From contig JAYPWI010000011.1 of the NCBI GenBank assembly GCA_038135065.1, positions 36,263-100,262 on the forward strand: a stretch of 64,000 nucleotides of DNA, read 5' to 3'. The notes under the pieces are model-generated. The model had not been told where the DNA came from. It was given only the letters and a program-made list of their open reading frames with translations, and did no database searches. This DNA is from JAYPWI01 sp038135065. GTDB lineage: Bacteria; Actinomycetota; Acidimicrobiia; Acidimicrobiales; Poriferisodalaceae. The position numbers were made by a program, and so were the translations under genes. Shown piece after piece: positions 1 through 7,651 of the stretch. Every line of letters begins with the position of its first letter. Position 1 is the stretch's first letter.

Positions 1-681
1 GTAGTTGAGGTCGAGCAGGAGGTCGACGTCGTCACCGGCCCCGTCGCGGAACGCCTCGAGGACGGAGCGGGTCTGGGCGATGAGATCCCGCTCGACGGGC
101 AGGCCCGGTTCGAACGGTGTGCCGAACCCGGGGATCCAGCCCCGCAGCCGACCGTCGACCTGACGGAAGGTGTTGGTCTTGAGGGCAGTGAAGCCCGCGG
201 CCCGGACCTCGGCCCCCAGGGCCCTGATCCCGTCGAGGTCGGTGACCGGGTTGCCGTAGAACTGGGGAAGGTTGACGCGCCAGGTGCCACAGTGTGACCA
301 GTACACCCGGATCCGGTCCCGTACCTTGCCGCCGAGCAGGTCGTAGCAGGGCACCCCCAGGGTGCGGGCCTTGGCGTCGAGCAGGGCGTTCTCGATGGCT
401 CCGATGGCCTGACCGACCACCCCACCTGCTGCGGGCCGGGTTCGGGCGAACAGGCGGTGGTAGATCTGCTCGTGGTCCATCACCGAGCGGCCCAGCACGA
501 TGGAGGACAGGGTGCCGATGGCCGTGGTCACCCCCGGTGAGCCGAAGCCTTCGTCGTACTCGGCCCACCCCTGCACCCCGTCGGTGGTGGTGACCCTCAG
601 GTAGTGGTAGTTCCGCCATCCGGCGTCGCAAGCAAAGGTGTCGATGGCCTCGACGGCGGTTCCGGTCCGGTCTGTGCTCAT
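1..681 (-). CDS. Mandelate racemase/muconate lactonizing-type enolase superfamily enzyme (partial)
   Basis: The first 227 codons are visible and the C-terminus runs off the left edge. The protein begins MSTDRTGTAVEAID and shows the capping domain of enolase-superfamily enzymes, with a 'GWAEYDEGFGSPG' segment, a 'GAIENALLDAKARTLG' helix near residue 100, and 'LLGGKVRDRIRVYWS' leading into the barrel. 'ALKTNTF' near residue 164 is where the family places its catalytic lysine, and 'LLLDLNY' at the cut edge is where the first metal ligand (Asp) lies. Such enzymes abstract a proton alpha to a carboxylate, often in sugar-acid dehydration or racemisation. The substrate cannot be told because the rest of the barrel is missing. 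It is divergent from the AhpD-like gene. Confidence 0.85.
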   Translation of the reverse strand, partial: MSTDRTGTAVEAIDTFACDAGWRNYHYLRVTTTDGVQGWAEYDEGFGSPGVTTAIGTLSSIVLGRSVMDHEQIYHRLFARTRPAAGGVVGQAIGAIENALLDAKARTLGVPCYDLLGGKVRDRIRVYWSHCGTWRVNLPQFYGNPVTDLDGIRALGAEVRAAGFTALKTNTFRQVDGRLRGWIPGFGTPFEPGLPVERDLIAQTRSVLEAFRDGAGDDVDLLLDLNY

Positions 682-730
682 GGCGGTCAGTTTCCCATGA
701 GCGACGCGATCGGGGGGACGGGCCGCGGAC

Positions 731-736
731 TAGCCT
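731..736 (+). promoter_or_regulatory. -10 element TAGCCT (leaderless start at 743)
   Basis: TAGCCT ends 6 nt before the ATG at 743, so transcription would begin at or next to the start codon. There is no Shine-Dalgarno sequence between them. Confidence 0.55.
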
Positions 737-742
737 CGTCCC

Positions 743-1894
743 ATGACGTCTGCCACCGAGTTGATGGAGCGATCACACACCAGCGGGTCGGGGAGCGTTC
801 GCGCCGACCTGACGGCGGCCATGAGCGCGGTGTGGGAGCGGCTCGGACAGCCCGGTGCCTCGTGGACGGGAGCTCAGCGGGTGGGCATGGCCCGGGTGGT
901 CCGGTCTGCCCTGGCCGACGGTGAGGTGCTGCCCCCCTGGGTGCGTCCTTCCACCGTCGACGACCGGGTGGCCGATCCCGACGTCGCGCCTCACGTCGGT
1001 GATGCCCTGTACCGCCTCACCCGCCACGCAGCGACCCTGTCCGCCGAGTGGTACAGCGAGACCCTGGATCTGGCCGAGATGACACCCCAACAGTGGGTGG
1101 AAGCCATCGAGGTGGTCATCGCGGTGGTGGCCGTGGACGGGTTCTGCGCCGCCGCCGGGTTGGCACCCCCCGATCTCCCCGTCCCTGCCGAGGGGCTGCC
1201 CTTTGGGGTGGGGTCGGTCCCGGCGAGGCCGGCCCGCCACCACTGGGTGCCCGTGCTCCATCTCGAGGACGACGCAGAGGGCTACTGGGGTTCGATGACC
1301 ACGGTGGCACCGGTGATCCGGGCCCTGTCGGCGGTGCCGTCGTCGCATCGGACCATGTTCGAGCTCATCGAAGTGATGTACATGGACGGGCCGGCGATGG
1401 CCGACATGGAATGGACCAGGGGAACCCTCGACCGCCGGCAGATCGAACTGGTGGCCTCTCGTCTGGCCGCATTGCGGGAGTGCTTCTACTGAACGGCGGC
1501 CCACAGTGGTCTGCTCCGTGCGAGCGGCCTCGCCACCGGTATCGACACCGCCGACGCCATCGACACCATCGGCACCGCTGCCTCCCATGACCATGGAGCC
1601 GCCGACGAGGACGGTGGTGTGCCACACGCCGGTCTCCTGGGCCGGTTCGTCGATGCAGCAGTCGGTCAGGCCGGCGACTTGGACGATGTGCGGGCCGAGC
1701 TGGTCGCAGCGACCGACGAGGCGTTCATGATCGATGCTGCAGCGGTGATCGGAGCATTCGAGATGATGACCCGGGTGGCAGATGGCACGGGCACTGTGCA
1801 CCCCGAGGCTCGGATGGAGGCCTTCGGGCCGGTCCGGGAAGCCCTCGGTCTCGACGACTACGCCTCGGCCCGCCGGGCATCCCCGGCCGACTAG
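743..1894 (+). CDS. Probable selenoprotein: AhpD-like alkylhydroperoxidase with CxxU motif (TGA at 1490 read as Sec)
   Basis: A 249-codon frame ends '...ASRLAALRECFY' at a TGA (1490-1492), and the same frame continues uninterrupted to 1894 as 'TAAHSGLLRASGL...'. Read through, the joint is C247-F-Y-[TGA250]-T-A-A-H254, which matches the AhpD signature CxxCxxxH, with TGA exactly at the second, reactive cysteine. The downstream part ends like AhpD/CMD-family proteins ('IDAAAVIGAFEMMTRVADGTG'). The sequence right after the TGA has coding-like third positions although no start codon occurs before GTG 1619, so a separate second gene is unlikely. The full product would be 383 aa with an extra AhpD-like region at the N-terminus. 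AhpD-like selenoproteins with CxxU are known from marine metagenomes. A nonsense mutation or base-call error at one Cys codon remains possible. Confidence 0.72.
1490..1529 (+). promoter_or_regulatory. In-frame TGA with candidate bacterial SECIS hairpin
   Basis: Right after the TGA, GGCC at 1498-1501 can pair with GGCC at 1526-1529. CAC plus AG (1502-1506) can pair with CU plus GUG across a two-base bulge. The apex is UGGUCUG, and GGUCUGC (1508-1514) is the same heptamer that forms the apex of the E. coli fdhF SECIS. The apical G lies about 16 nt after the TGA, at the short end of the range for bacterial SECIS elements. The fold was done by eye. Confidence 0.55.
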
Positions 1895-1929
1895 CCATAG
1901 CCGTCGGGTCGGGGGCCGTGGTCTGGGGC

Positions 1930-1935
1930 TACGCT
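1930..1935 (+). promoter_or_regulatory. -10 element TACGCT (leaderless start at 1942)
   Basis: TACGCT lies 6 nt before the ATG at 1942 with no ribosome binding site, which decides this start over an upstream in-frame GTG at 1918. Confidence 0.55.
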
Positions 1936-1941
1936 GGACCG

Positions 1942-2403
1942 ATGGTGCAGCTCAGCAACACTCGCAGCCGTTTCGACGATTCCAACATCACGTGGCGACC
2001 GCTGCGGGGCTATGACGGTCTGTACCTCTGGGTGCTCGGGGTCAACCATGAGCGCCAGCAGGTCGACATCTTCTTCCGGCTCGACCCTGGGGCCCGCTGC
2101 CCGGGGCACCGTCACGTCGGCCCGACCGACACCCTGGTGGTCGACGGCGAACAGCGGACCTGGGAGCTGCGGGACGGGGAGTGGTTCCTCGACGAGGTGC
2201 GGGGCCCCGGCGCCTTCGGATCCAACGAGGGTGATCATCTGCACTCCGAGGAAGGTGGGGCCGATGGGGCCGTCGTCCATCTCTCGATGACAGCGGTCGA
2301 CGGGGTCATCTGGGAGACCTACGACGACATGGCCGTCGAGTTGCAATCGGTGACCACGGTGGACGACTTCCAGCGAGCACTCGACCGCCAGCAGCACGCC
2401 TGA
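1942..2403 (+). CDS. Small cupin-fold protein
   Basis: This 153-aa protein has the two cupin motifs. The first is 'GARCPGHRHVGPTDTLVVDGEQ', with H56 and H58. The second is 'GAFGSNEGDHLHSEEGGADGA', with H99 and H101. Such a set of histidines can hold one metal in a beta-barrel, as in ChrR-type cupins and small cupin dioxygenases or isomerases. It follows the AhpD-like gene by 47 nt and precedes a RidA gene by 28 nt, but each has its own -10 box. No substrate can be named. There is no signal peptide, so it is cytoplasmic. Confidence 0.8.
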   Translation: MVQLSNTRSRFDDSNITWRPLRGYDGLYLWVLGVNHERQQVDIFFRLDPGARCPGHRHVGPTDTLVVDGEQRTWELRDGEWFLDEVRGPGAFGSNEGDHLHSEEGGADGAVVHLSMTAVDGVIWETYDDMAVELQSVTTVDDFQRALDRQQHA

Positions 2404-2419
2404 GGTCCTGCGGGCGGGC

Positions 2420-2425
2420 TACCCT
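2420..2425 (+). promoter_or_regulatory. -10 element TACCCT (leaderless start at 2432)
   Basis: TACCCT ends 6 nt before the ATG at 2432. The box lies in a GGGCG...CGCCC inverted repeat (2413-2431) that may also act as a weak hairpin after the cupin gene. Confidence 0.5.
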
Positions 2426-2431
2426 CGCCCG

Positions 2432-2830
2432 ATGATCGAAGTTCACGCAACCACCCCCCGGCTCGAGGCGGCTATGGGCCGCTATGGGATCAAAAACTCC
2501 ACAGCGATTCGGGTCGACAACCTGATCATGTTCAGCGGGCTCACCGGTCTCGACCTCGAGACCGGAGCGGTCGTCGAGGGCGGGTTCGAGGGGCAGGCCC
2601 GCCACGCCCTGCGCATTTTCGAGGACATCCTCGGGGACCTGGGCCTCACCCTCGACAACGTCGTCAAGGTCACCTGCCAGTTGCGCAACATCGACGACTT
2701 CGCCACCTGGAACGACGTGTTCCTCGACGTGTTCGACGCCCCGTACCCATGTCGGACCACCACCGGGGCTCCCTTGGTGGTGGGCGACATCGAGGTGGAG
2801 ATCACCGCGTCCATCGAACCCCGCCGCTGA
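2432..2830 (+). CDS. RidA/YjgF family protein
   Basis: The 132-aa product has the length and fold signature of the RidA family of trimeric enamine/imine deaminases. 'RVDNLIMFSGLTGLD' is the N-terminal strand pair, 'LGLTLDNVVKVTCQLRNIDDF' the central segment, and 'PYPCRTTTGAPLVVGDIEVEITASI' carries the conserved Arg (R108) that binds the substrate carboxylate in true RidA. Members clear reactive 2-aminoacrylate or act on pathway-specific imines. The next gene, an amidohydrolase, starts 13 nt downstream with the SD sequence AGAAGGGA, so the two are probably co-transcribed. A pathway role beside the amidohydrolase is inferred. Confidence 0.88.
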   Translation: MIEVHATTPRLEAAMGRYGIKNSTAIRVDNLIMFSGLTGLDLETGAVVEGGFEGQARHALRIFEDILGDLGLTLDNVVKVTCQLRNIDDFATWNDVFLDVFDAPYPCRTTTGAPLVVGDIEVEITASIEPRR

Positions 2831-2843
2831 GAAGGGACAGCCC

Positions 2844-4055
2844 ATGCCCTACGTCACCGACCGCTTCGTCCACGACGCCGATGCCCACATCATGGAGACA
2901 CCGGACTGGCTCGACGCCTACCTCGACCCCGGCCTCGAGGACCGCTACGAGCGGCGGACCTTCACCGGCGGGGTCGGTGGTTCGGGAAGCTTCGACGTCG
3001 ACCGCTTCTTCGATCACGTGCGGCGCCAGCAGGCCGACGCCGAGTACCGCGCCCACGACGCCGACCAGATCATGATCCGCAAGAACTGGGATGCCCCTGG
3101 TTCGTTCATTGCCGACGATCGGCCCGCCGCCCTCGATGCCATGGGGTTCCAGAGCCAGCTGGTGTTCAACACCTTCGACAGCGAGTACCTCGAGCGGCTC
3201 GAGCACGGCACCGACCGCGACCTGATGGTGGGGGTGAGTCGGGCCCACAACCGGGCCATGGTCGAGTTCACCTCGGTAGACCACCGACTCCTGCCCACCT
3301 GCTACGTGCCCCTGGCCGACCGGGACGTCGCCGGCCGTCTGGCTCGTGAGGCGGTGGAGGTCGGGGCCGCCGCTCTGCTGATCGCGTCGAGTTGCCCCAA
3401 GGGCCACTCCCCGTCGCACATCGAACTCGACCCTGTCTGGGCGACGGCCAGCGAGGCAGGGATTCCCGTGGTGTTCCATGTCGGGGGCGGTGGCCGGCTC
3501 ATCAACCCCGACTACTTCGTCAACGGACGCCCCATTCCCCCCGACTTCCACGGGGGCGGGGAGAACTTCCGCTCGGTCGACTACATGGCCATTCCCGGTC
3601 CGCCTATGCAGACCCTGGCCACCATGATCTTCGACGGGGTGCTGGAGCGGTTCCCGTCCCTCAAGATCGGTGTCATCGAGCAGGGGGCGATTTGGGTACC
3701 GGGCTGGATGCGCCAGATGGAATCGGCCTTCGACGCCTTCTCCCGCCACGAGGACCGGTTGGGCGCTCTGTCGCTACGGCCCAGCGAGTACGTGCAACGG
3801 CAGATCCGGGCCACCCCGTACCCGACCGAGGACGTCGGCTGGATCGCCGCCCAGGGGTGTGAGGACGTGGTGATGTTCTCGTCGGACTACCCCCACGTGG
3901 AAGGTGGCCGGCGCCCCATGGAGCGCTTCGAGCGGTCGTTGGGCGACGTCGACGAGGCTCTCCGTCAGCGGTTCTACGCAGGGAACTTCGCCGACCTGAT
4001 GGGCTCGGCCCTCGACGGGCTGCCCCCGGTCGATGCCGGGGTGCTGCGGCCATGA
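2844..4055 (+). CDS. Amidohydrolase_2 family metal-dependent hydrolase
   Basis: The 403-aa protein has the TIM-barrel pattern of the ACMSD-like amidohydrolase family. 'HDADAHIMETPDWL' (residues 10-23) carries the first-strand D/H cluster, 'GIPVVFHVGGGG' the metal-binding His strand, and 'VVMFSSDYPHVEGG' near residue 347 the late Asp/His motif. Enzymes of this group decarboxylate or hydrolyse aromatic acids and related compounds. The start follows AGAAGGGACAGCCC, a good SD. Its stop overlaps the next ATG by 4 nt (ATGA), so it is translationally coupled to the EthD-like gene. A second amidohydrolase at 43153 belongs to the same family but is clearly different in sequence. Confidence 0.88.
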   Translation: MPYVTDRFVHDADAHIMETPDWLDAYLDPGLEDRYERRTFTGGVGGSGSFDVDRFFDHVRRQQADAEYRAHDADQIMIRKNWDAPGSFIADDRPAALDAMGFQSQLVFNTFDSEYLERLEHGTDRDLMVGVSRAHNRAMVEFTSVDHRLLPTCYVPLADRDVAGRLAREAVEVGAAALLIASSCPKGHSPSHIELDPVWATASEAGIPVVFHVGGGGRLINPDYFVNGRPIPPDFHGGGENFRSVDYMAIPGPPMQTLATMIFDGVLERFPSLKIGVIEQGAIWVPGWMRQMESAFDAFSRHEDRLGALSLRPSEYVQRQIRATPYPTEDVGWIAAQGCEDVVMFSSDYPHVEGGRRPMERFERSLGDVDEALRQRFYAGNFADLMGSALDGLPPVDAGVLRP

Positions 4056-4729
4056 TCAAGGTCATGGAAATCGTGCGGCGACGGGCCGGGATGGACGTGG
4101 AAGCGTTCCAGGCCTACTGGCTCGACGTACACGGCCCCATCGTGTCCCGTCTGCCGGGCCTGCGCCGCTACGTGCAGAGTCATCCGCGGCTGGGCGGGTA
4201 CCGGCGAGGGGACATGCCCTTCGACGGGATCGCCGAGCTGTGGTTCGACGACAAGGCCGCCTTGGCCGCCATCGCGTCGACGGTCGAGTTCGCCGCAGCG
4301 AAGGCCGACGAACCCAACTTCATCGACACCGAGAGCCTGATCGAGCTCGTGGTCGACGACCACCTCATCAAGGACGGCCCGGTGACACCGGGCGCCCTCA
4401 AGAACGTCGAGTTCCTCCACCTCTCCACGGACCTGGGCCCCGAAGAGGGGCACCGCTACTGGCTCGAGCATCACGGCCCGCTGGCCGCCCGCATCCCGAC
4501 CCTCAGCCGGTACGTACAGAGTCACGTGCGGCCCGGGGCCTACGGCCGGGCGACACCACCCCCCTTCGACGGGGTTGCCCTGACCTGGTGGGCCGACCTC
4601 GACGCCATGCGCGCCTCGGCCGAGAGCCTCGAGTACGCGGCCACCCGGGCCGACGAACCCAACTTCATCGCCGGGACACCGCCGGTGATCCTGACCAACG
4701 AGCACGTGTTGGTCGACAACTCGGCCTGA
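4052..4729 (+). CDS. Tandem EthD-domain protein
   Basis: The 225-aa protein is an internal duplication of the roughly 100-aa EthD fold, a dimeric ferredoxin-like alpha/beta barrel. Each half has a 'YWLDVHGP' or 'YWLEHHGP' signature, then 'RYVQSH', then 'ADEPNFI' near its end (residues about 88 and 207). Single EthD domains normally dimerise, so this gene would encode a covalent pseudo-dimer. EthD proteins occur beside P450s and other degraders of ethers and aromatics, and some are decarboxylases or dehydratases. The ATGA overlap with the upstream amidohydrolase points to one operon and perhaps to consecutive steps on one substrate. Confidence 0.85.
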   Translation: MIKVMEIVRRRAGMDVEAFQAYWLDVHGPIVSRLPGLRRYVQSHPRLGGYRRGDMPFDGIAELWFDDKAALAAIASTVEFAAAKADEPNFIDTESLIELVVDDHLIKDGPVTPGALKNVEFLHLSTDLGPEEGHRYWLEHHGPLAARIPTLSRYVQSHVRPGAYGRATPPPFDGVALTWWADLDAMRASAESLEYAATRADEPNFIAGTPPVILTNEHVLVDNSA

Positions 4730-4737
4730 GGGGCCAG

Positions 4738-4932
4738 TCAGCCGACGCCGGGGCGAGAGCTGGCGGCGTCGTCGAGATCGTCGTCGTCGTCCACCTCGGC
4801 TGCCACGGACTCCACCGTGCGTCCCGGTTGCAGATGGAGGATCTCCTCCACCCGGTGAATCATCTCCGCAGCACGGACCGGGCCGTACATGTTCTCGAAA
4901 ATCATGCGCTGCTGATCGATGGTTCGAGCCAT
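4738..4932 (-). CDS. Small acidic-tailed hypothetical protein
   Basis: A 64-aa frame on the minus strand, beginning MARTIDQQ, fills the space between the EthD gene and the carotenoid oxygenase gene. It has a plausible helical body ('GPVRAAEMIHRVEEILHLQPGRTVESVAAEVD') and a run of five aspartates near the end. An earlier in-frame start at 4956 would add eight residues. No family is recognised and no signal or membrane segment is present. Codon third positions look GC-rich as in real genes here, but a chance frame cannot be excluded. Confidence 0.5.
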   Translation of the reverse strand: MARTIDQQRMIFENMYGPVRAAEMIHRVEEILHLQPGRTVESVAAEVDDDDDLDDAASSRPGVG

Positions 4933-4997
4933 ATGCCCATCTTGGCATTCCGCCACGGTCCTGTGGAGGGTCGAAGGTCATGGGCTCGGGCACCGTC

Positions 4998-5003
4998 TAG
5001 CCT
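4998..5003 (+). promoter_or_regulatory. -10 element TAGCCT (leaderless start at 5010)
   Basis: TAGCCT ends 6 nt before the ATG at 5010. The hexamer and spacing are the same as for the AhpD-like gene at 743. Confidence 0.55.
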
Positions 5004-5009
5004 GCTGAC

Positions 5010-6476
5010 ATGAAACTGGACGTGAAATTCACCGCCGATTCGGGGCTGCCCCCAGGCGACGATCATCCCTATCGCAGTGGCGTGTGGCGTCCCCAGACCA
5101 CCGAGTACGACGCCTGGGACCTCGAGGTGCAGGGGGAGATTCCCGACGACCTCAGCGGGGTGTACCTCCGCAACACCGAGACGGCCCTCTTCGAGCCCAT
5201 CCGCCGGTACCACCCCTTCGACGGCGACGGCATGCTCCACTCGATCTCCTTCGGGAACGGCGAGGCCCGCTACTCGAATCGCTTCGTCCGCACCGAAGCC
5301 TTCCTGGCCGAACAGGAGGCTCGCCGTGGGCTCTGGGCAGGCATCAGCGAACATCCGTCAGTCGCCGAAGCCGACCACGGCTGGGGTGCCCGGACGATGA
5401 TGAAGGACACGGCCAGCACCGACGTCATCGTGCACAACGGGAAGGCCCTGGCCAGCTTCTACCAGTGCGGTGACCTCTACCAGCTCGACCCCGTCACCCT
5501 CGCTGACCTCGGCCGGGCCGCGTGGGGCGGCCGGTTCCCCCTCGAGGGGGTGTCAGCCCATCCCAAGCTCGACGAACACACCGGTGAGCTGCTCTTCTTC
5601 AACTATTCGGTCGACGCCCCGTACATGCACTACGGGGTGCTGAGCCCCGACGGCGAGCTCACCACCTACATCGACGTGCCGCTCCCGGGTCCGCGCCTGC
5701 CACACGACATGTGCTTCACCGAGAACTGGTCCATCCTCAACGACCTGCCCCTGTTCTGGGACCCGACGGCCCTGGCCGACGGCTACTACTCGAACCGGTT
5801 CCATCGGGACATGCCGAGCCGCTTCGCCCTCGTGCCCCGCCACGGCACCACGGAAGACATCCGGTGGTTCGAGGCCGACCCCACCTTCGTGTTGCACTGG
5901 ACCAACGCCTATGAAGACGGCGACGAGGTGGTGCTCGACGGTTTCTTCCAGCACAACCCCACGGCACGGGGTATCGACCGCTTCCCGCCGGAGCTCAAAG
6001 GGTTCGAGACCCTGGACTTCAACGTGATCCAGCCCCGAGCTCATCGCTGGCGGTTCAACCTGGTCACCGGACAGTGCACAGAGGAGTCGACCAGCGACAC
6101 GGTGCTGGAATTCCCGATGGTGAACGGGCGGCACGCCGGTCGTCCGTACCGCTACAGCTACAACTGCCGAGGCACGGCGGGGCTGTTTGCCCTCGATGCG
6201 GTGGTCAAGCACGACCTGGAGACCGGGGCCGAGGAGACAGTCACCTTCCCCGAGGGCACCTTCATCAGCGAGACGGTGATGGCGCCACGGGACGGCTCGA
6301 CAGCCGAGGACGATGGGTACCTGCTCACCTACACGGCCGACATGGTCAACGACTGCAGCGAATGCTGGATCCTCGATGCGGCCCGTCCCGCCGATGGCCC
6401 CGTGGCCCGGGTCAGGCTGCCCGAGCGGATCAGCAGTGGCACCCACGCAACCTGGGCACCGGCCGCCGACCTGTAA
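5010..6476 (+). CDS. Carotenoid cleavage oxygenase (RPE65 family)
   Basis: The 488-aa protein has the seven-bladed propeller signature of carotenoid and stilbene cleavage oxygenases. All four iron-ligand histidine motifs can be seen: 'VSAHPKLD' (about residue 190), 'LPHDMCFT' (about 233), 'FVLHWTNAYEDGDE' (about 294) and the C-terminal 'GTHATWAP' (about 481). These non-haem Fe(II) enzymes split a C=C bond with O2 to give two aldehydes or ketones. Bacterial members without carotenoid genes nearby often act on lignin-derived stilbenes. There is no carotenoid synthesis gene in this window, so a stilbene-like or apocarotenoid substrate is an inference. It has its own leaderless promoter. Confidence 0.92.
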   Translation: MKLDVKFTADSGLPPGDDHPYRSGVWRPQTTEYDAWDLEVQGEIPDDLSGVYLRNTETALFEPIRRYHPFDGDGMLHSISFGNGEARYSNRFVRTEAFLAEQEARRGLWAGISEHPSVAEADHGWGARTMMKDTASTDVIVHNGKALASFYQCGDLYQLDPVTLADLGRAAWGGRFPLEGVSAHPKLDEHTGELLFFNYSVDAPYMHYGVLSPDGELTTYIDVPLPGPRLPHDMCFTENWSILNDLPLFWDPTALADGYYSNRFHRDMPSRFALVPRHGTTEDIRWFEADPTFVLHWTNAYEDGDEVVLDGFFQHNPTARGIDRFPPELKGFETLDFNVIQPRAHRWRFNLVTGQCTEESTSDTVLEFPMVNGRHAGRPYRYSYNCRGTAGLFALDAVVKHDLETGAEETVTFPEGTFISETVMAPRDGSTAEDDGYLLTYTADMVNDCSECWILDAARPADGPVARVRLPERISSGTHATWAPAADL

Positions 6477-6480
6477 CCCG

Positions 6481-7557
6481 TCAGTCAGCGACCGAGGCGG
6501 CTTCGTCGATCAGCCGGGCCCCGTCCTTGATGCGGGGGATCAGCTCGTCGCCGAAGGCTCGAGCATCGTCGATGGGGTCGAAACCCCTGATCAGGACATA
6601 TCCGAGGTCACCGAGCTCGTAGTACTTCAAGATTGCGTCGGCTACCTGCTCGGCCGTGCCCACCAGGGCTGAGGTGTTGCCCGTCGCACCCACCGCCTTG
6701 GCCACACCCATCCACAGGCGCTCGTCGTGGACATCGGACACCCCAGCGTGGGCCAGCATCCGCTCAGCGCCATGGTCGATGGCCCTCGGCGCCCGTTCGG
6801 GGCTGACCTGTCGCAGGATGTCCCGGGCTCGGTCCCAGGCCTCGCCCTCGGTGCGCCCCAGGATGGGCCGGAAGGAGATGGAGAAGGTGGCCGACCGGCC
6901 CCGCAGGGCCGCTCGGTCCCGGTAGTCGTCGAAGCGCTCCTTGGTGGGAGCCAGCGGCTCCCCGAACACGGCGTAGACGTCGCAGTGAGCGGCCCCCATC
7001 TCGAGGGCCTCGGTGGACGAACCGCCGAAGAACACGGGCGGCCCGGGCTGCTGGAAGGGCCGGACATCGGATCGGACGTCGTCCATGTCGAAGAACCTGC
7101 CGTGGAAGTCGAACGGCTCGCTCGATTCCCACGTCCGTCGCATCACCTCGAGGTATTCGGCCGCCCGGGCGTAACGGCCCGTCTTGTCCAGATAGTCGCC
7201 ATCTCGCCGCTGGTCGCGGTCACCGGCCCCGGCGATGATGTGGAGGGCGAACCGGCCCTCGGTGAGCTGGTCGAAGGTGGCCGCCTTGCGGGCAGCCAGG
7301 GTGGGGGACACGAAACCGGGCCGGTGGGCGATCAGGTAGCCCAGTCGTTCGGTGTTGGCCGCCGCGTGGGTGGCGATCTGCCAACCGTCGGCCGAGATCG
7401 ACGTGTACCCCACGAGCACTAGATCGAAGCCGGCTGCTTCGTGGGTGCGGGCGAAATCGACCAGATAGCGGGGCGACACCCCGCCGTCGATGACGTGCAC
7501 GGTGGAGCCGTCGCCCTGCGGCCCCGCTCCGATCATGCCGATGACCTGTAGACCCAC
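6481..7557 (-). CDS. LLM-class flavin monooxygenase, SsuD-like
   Basis: The 358-aa product starts at GTG 7557, chosen because GGGGAGG sits 6 nt upstream. It has the luciferase-like barrel: 'EAAGFDLVLVGYTS', 'RPGFVSPTLAARKAATFDQLTEGRFALHIIAGAG' (longer than shown here only as a domain mark), 'GRYARAAEYLEVMRRTWES' and 'PPVFFGGSSTEALEMGAAH'. This pattern is close to alkanesulfonate monooxygenase SsuD and relatives that use reduced FMN and O2 to remove sulfite from sulfonates. A sulfonate role would fit the sulfur genes at 14.4-18.8 kb, but no flavin reductase or ssu transporter is adjacent. It converges with the carotenoid oxygenase gene 4 nt away. Confidence 0.85.
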   Translation of the reverse strand: MGLQVIGMIGAGPQGDGSTVHVIDGGVSPRYLVDFARTHEAAGFDLVLVGYTSISADGWQIATHAAANTERLGYLIAHRPGFVSPTLAARKAATFDQLTEGRFALHIIAGAGDRDQRRDGDYLDKTGRYARAAEYLEVMRRTWESSEPFDFHGRFFDMDDVRSDVRPFQQPGPPVFFGGSSTEALEMGAAHCDVYAVFGEPLAPTKERFDDYRDRAALRGRSATFSISFRPILGRTEGEAWDRARDILRQVSPERAPRAIDHGAERMLAHAGVSDVHDERLWMGVAKAVGATGNTSALVGTAEQVADAILKYYELGDLGYVLIRGFDPIDDARAFGDELIPRIKDGARLIDEAASVAD

Positions 7558-7651
7558 ACTCGACCTCCCCGCTGGAGTCCCAAATGTCGCGCACCTGGCC
7601 GGGGTCTGCTCGCCTGTGTGCAAAGGTTGGCTGGACCGTGGGGGTTGTCGA

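Noticed and set aside
1619..1894. A separate 91-aa gene starting at GTG 1619
   Set aside because: It lacks an SD and a -10 box, and coding character continues upstream to the TGA in the same frame. It fits better as the C-terminus of the Sec-containing protein.
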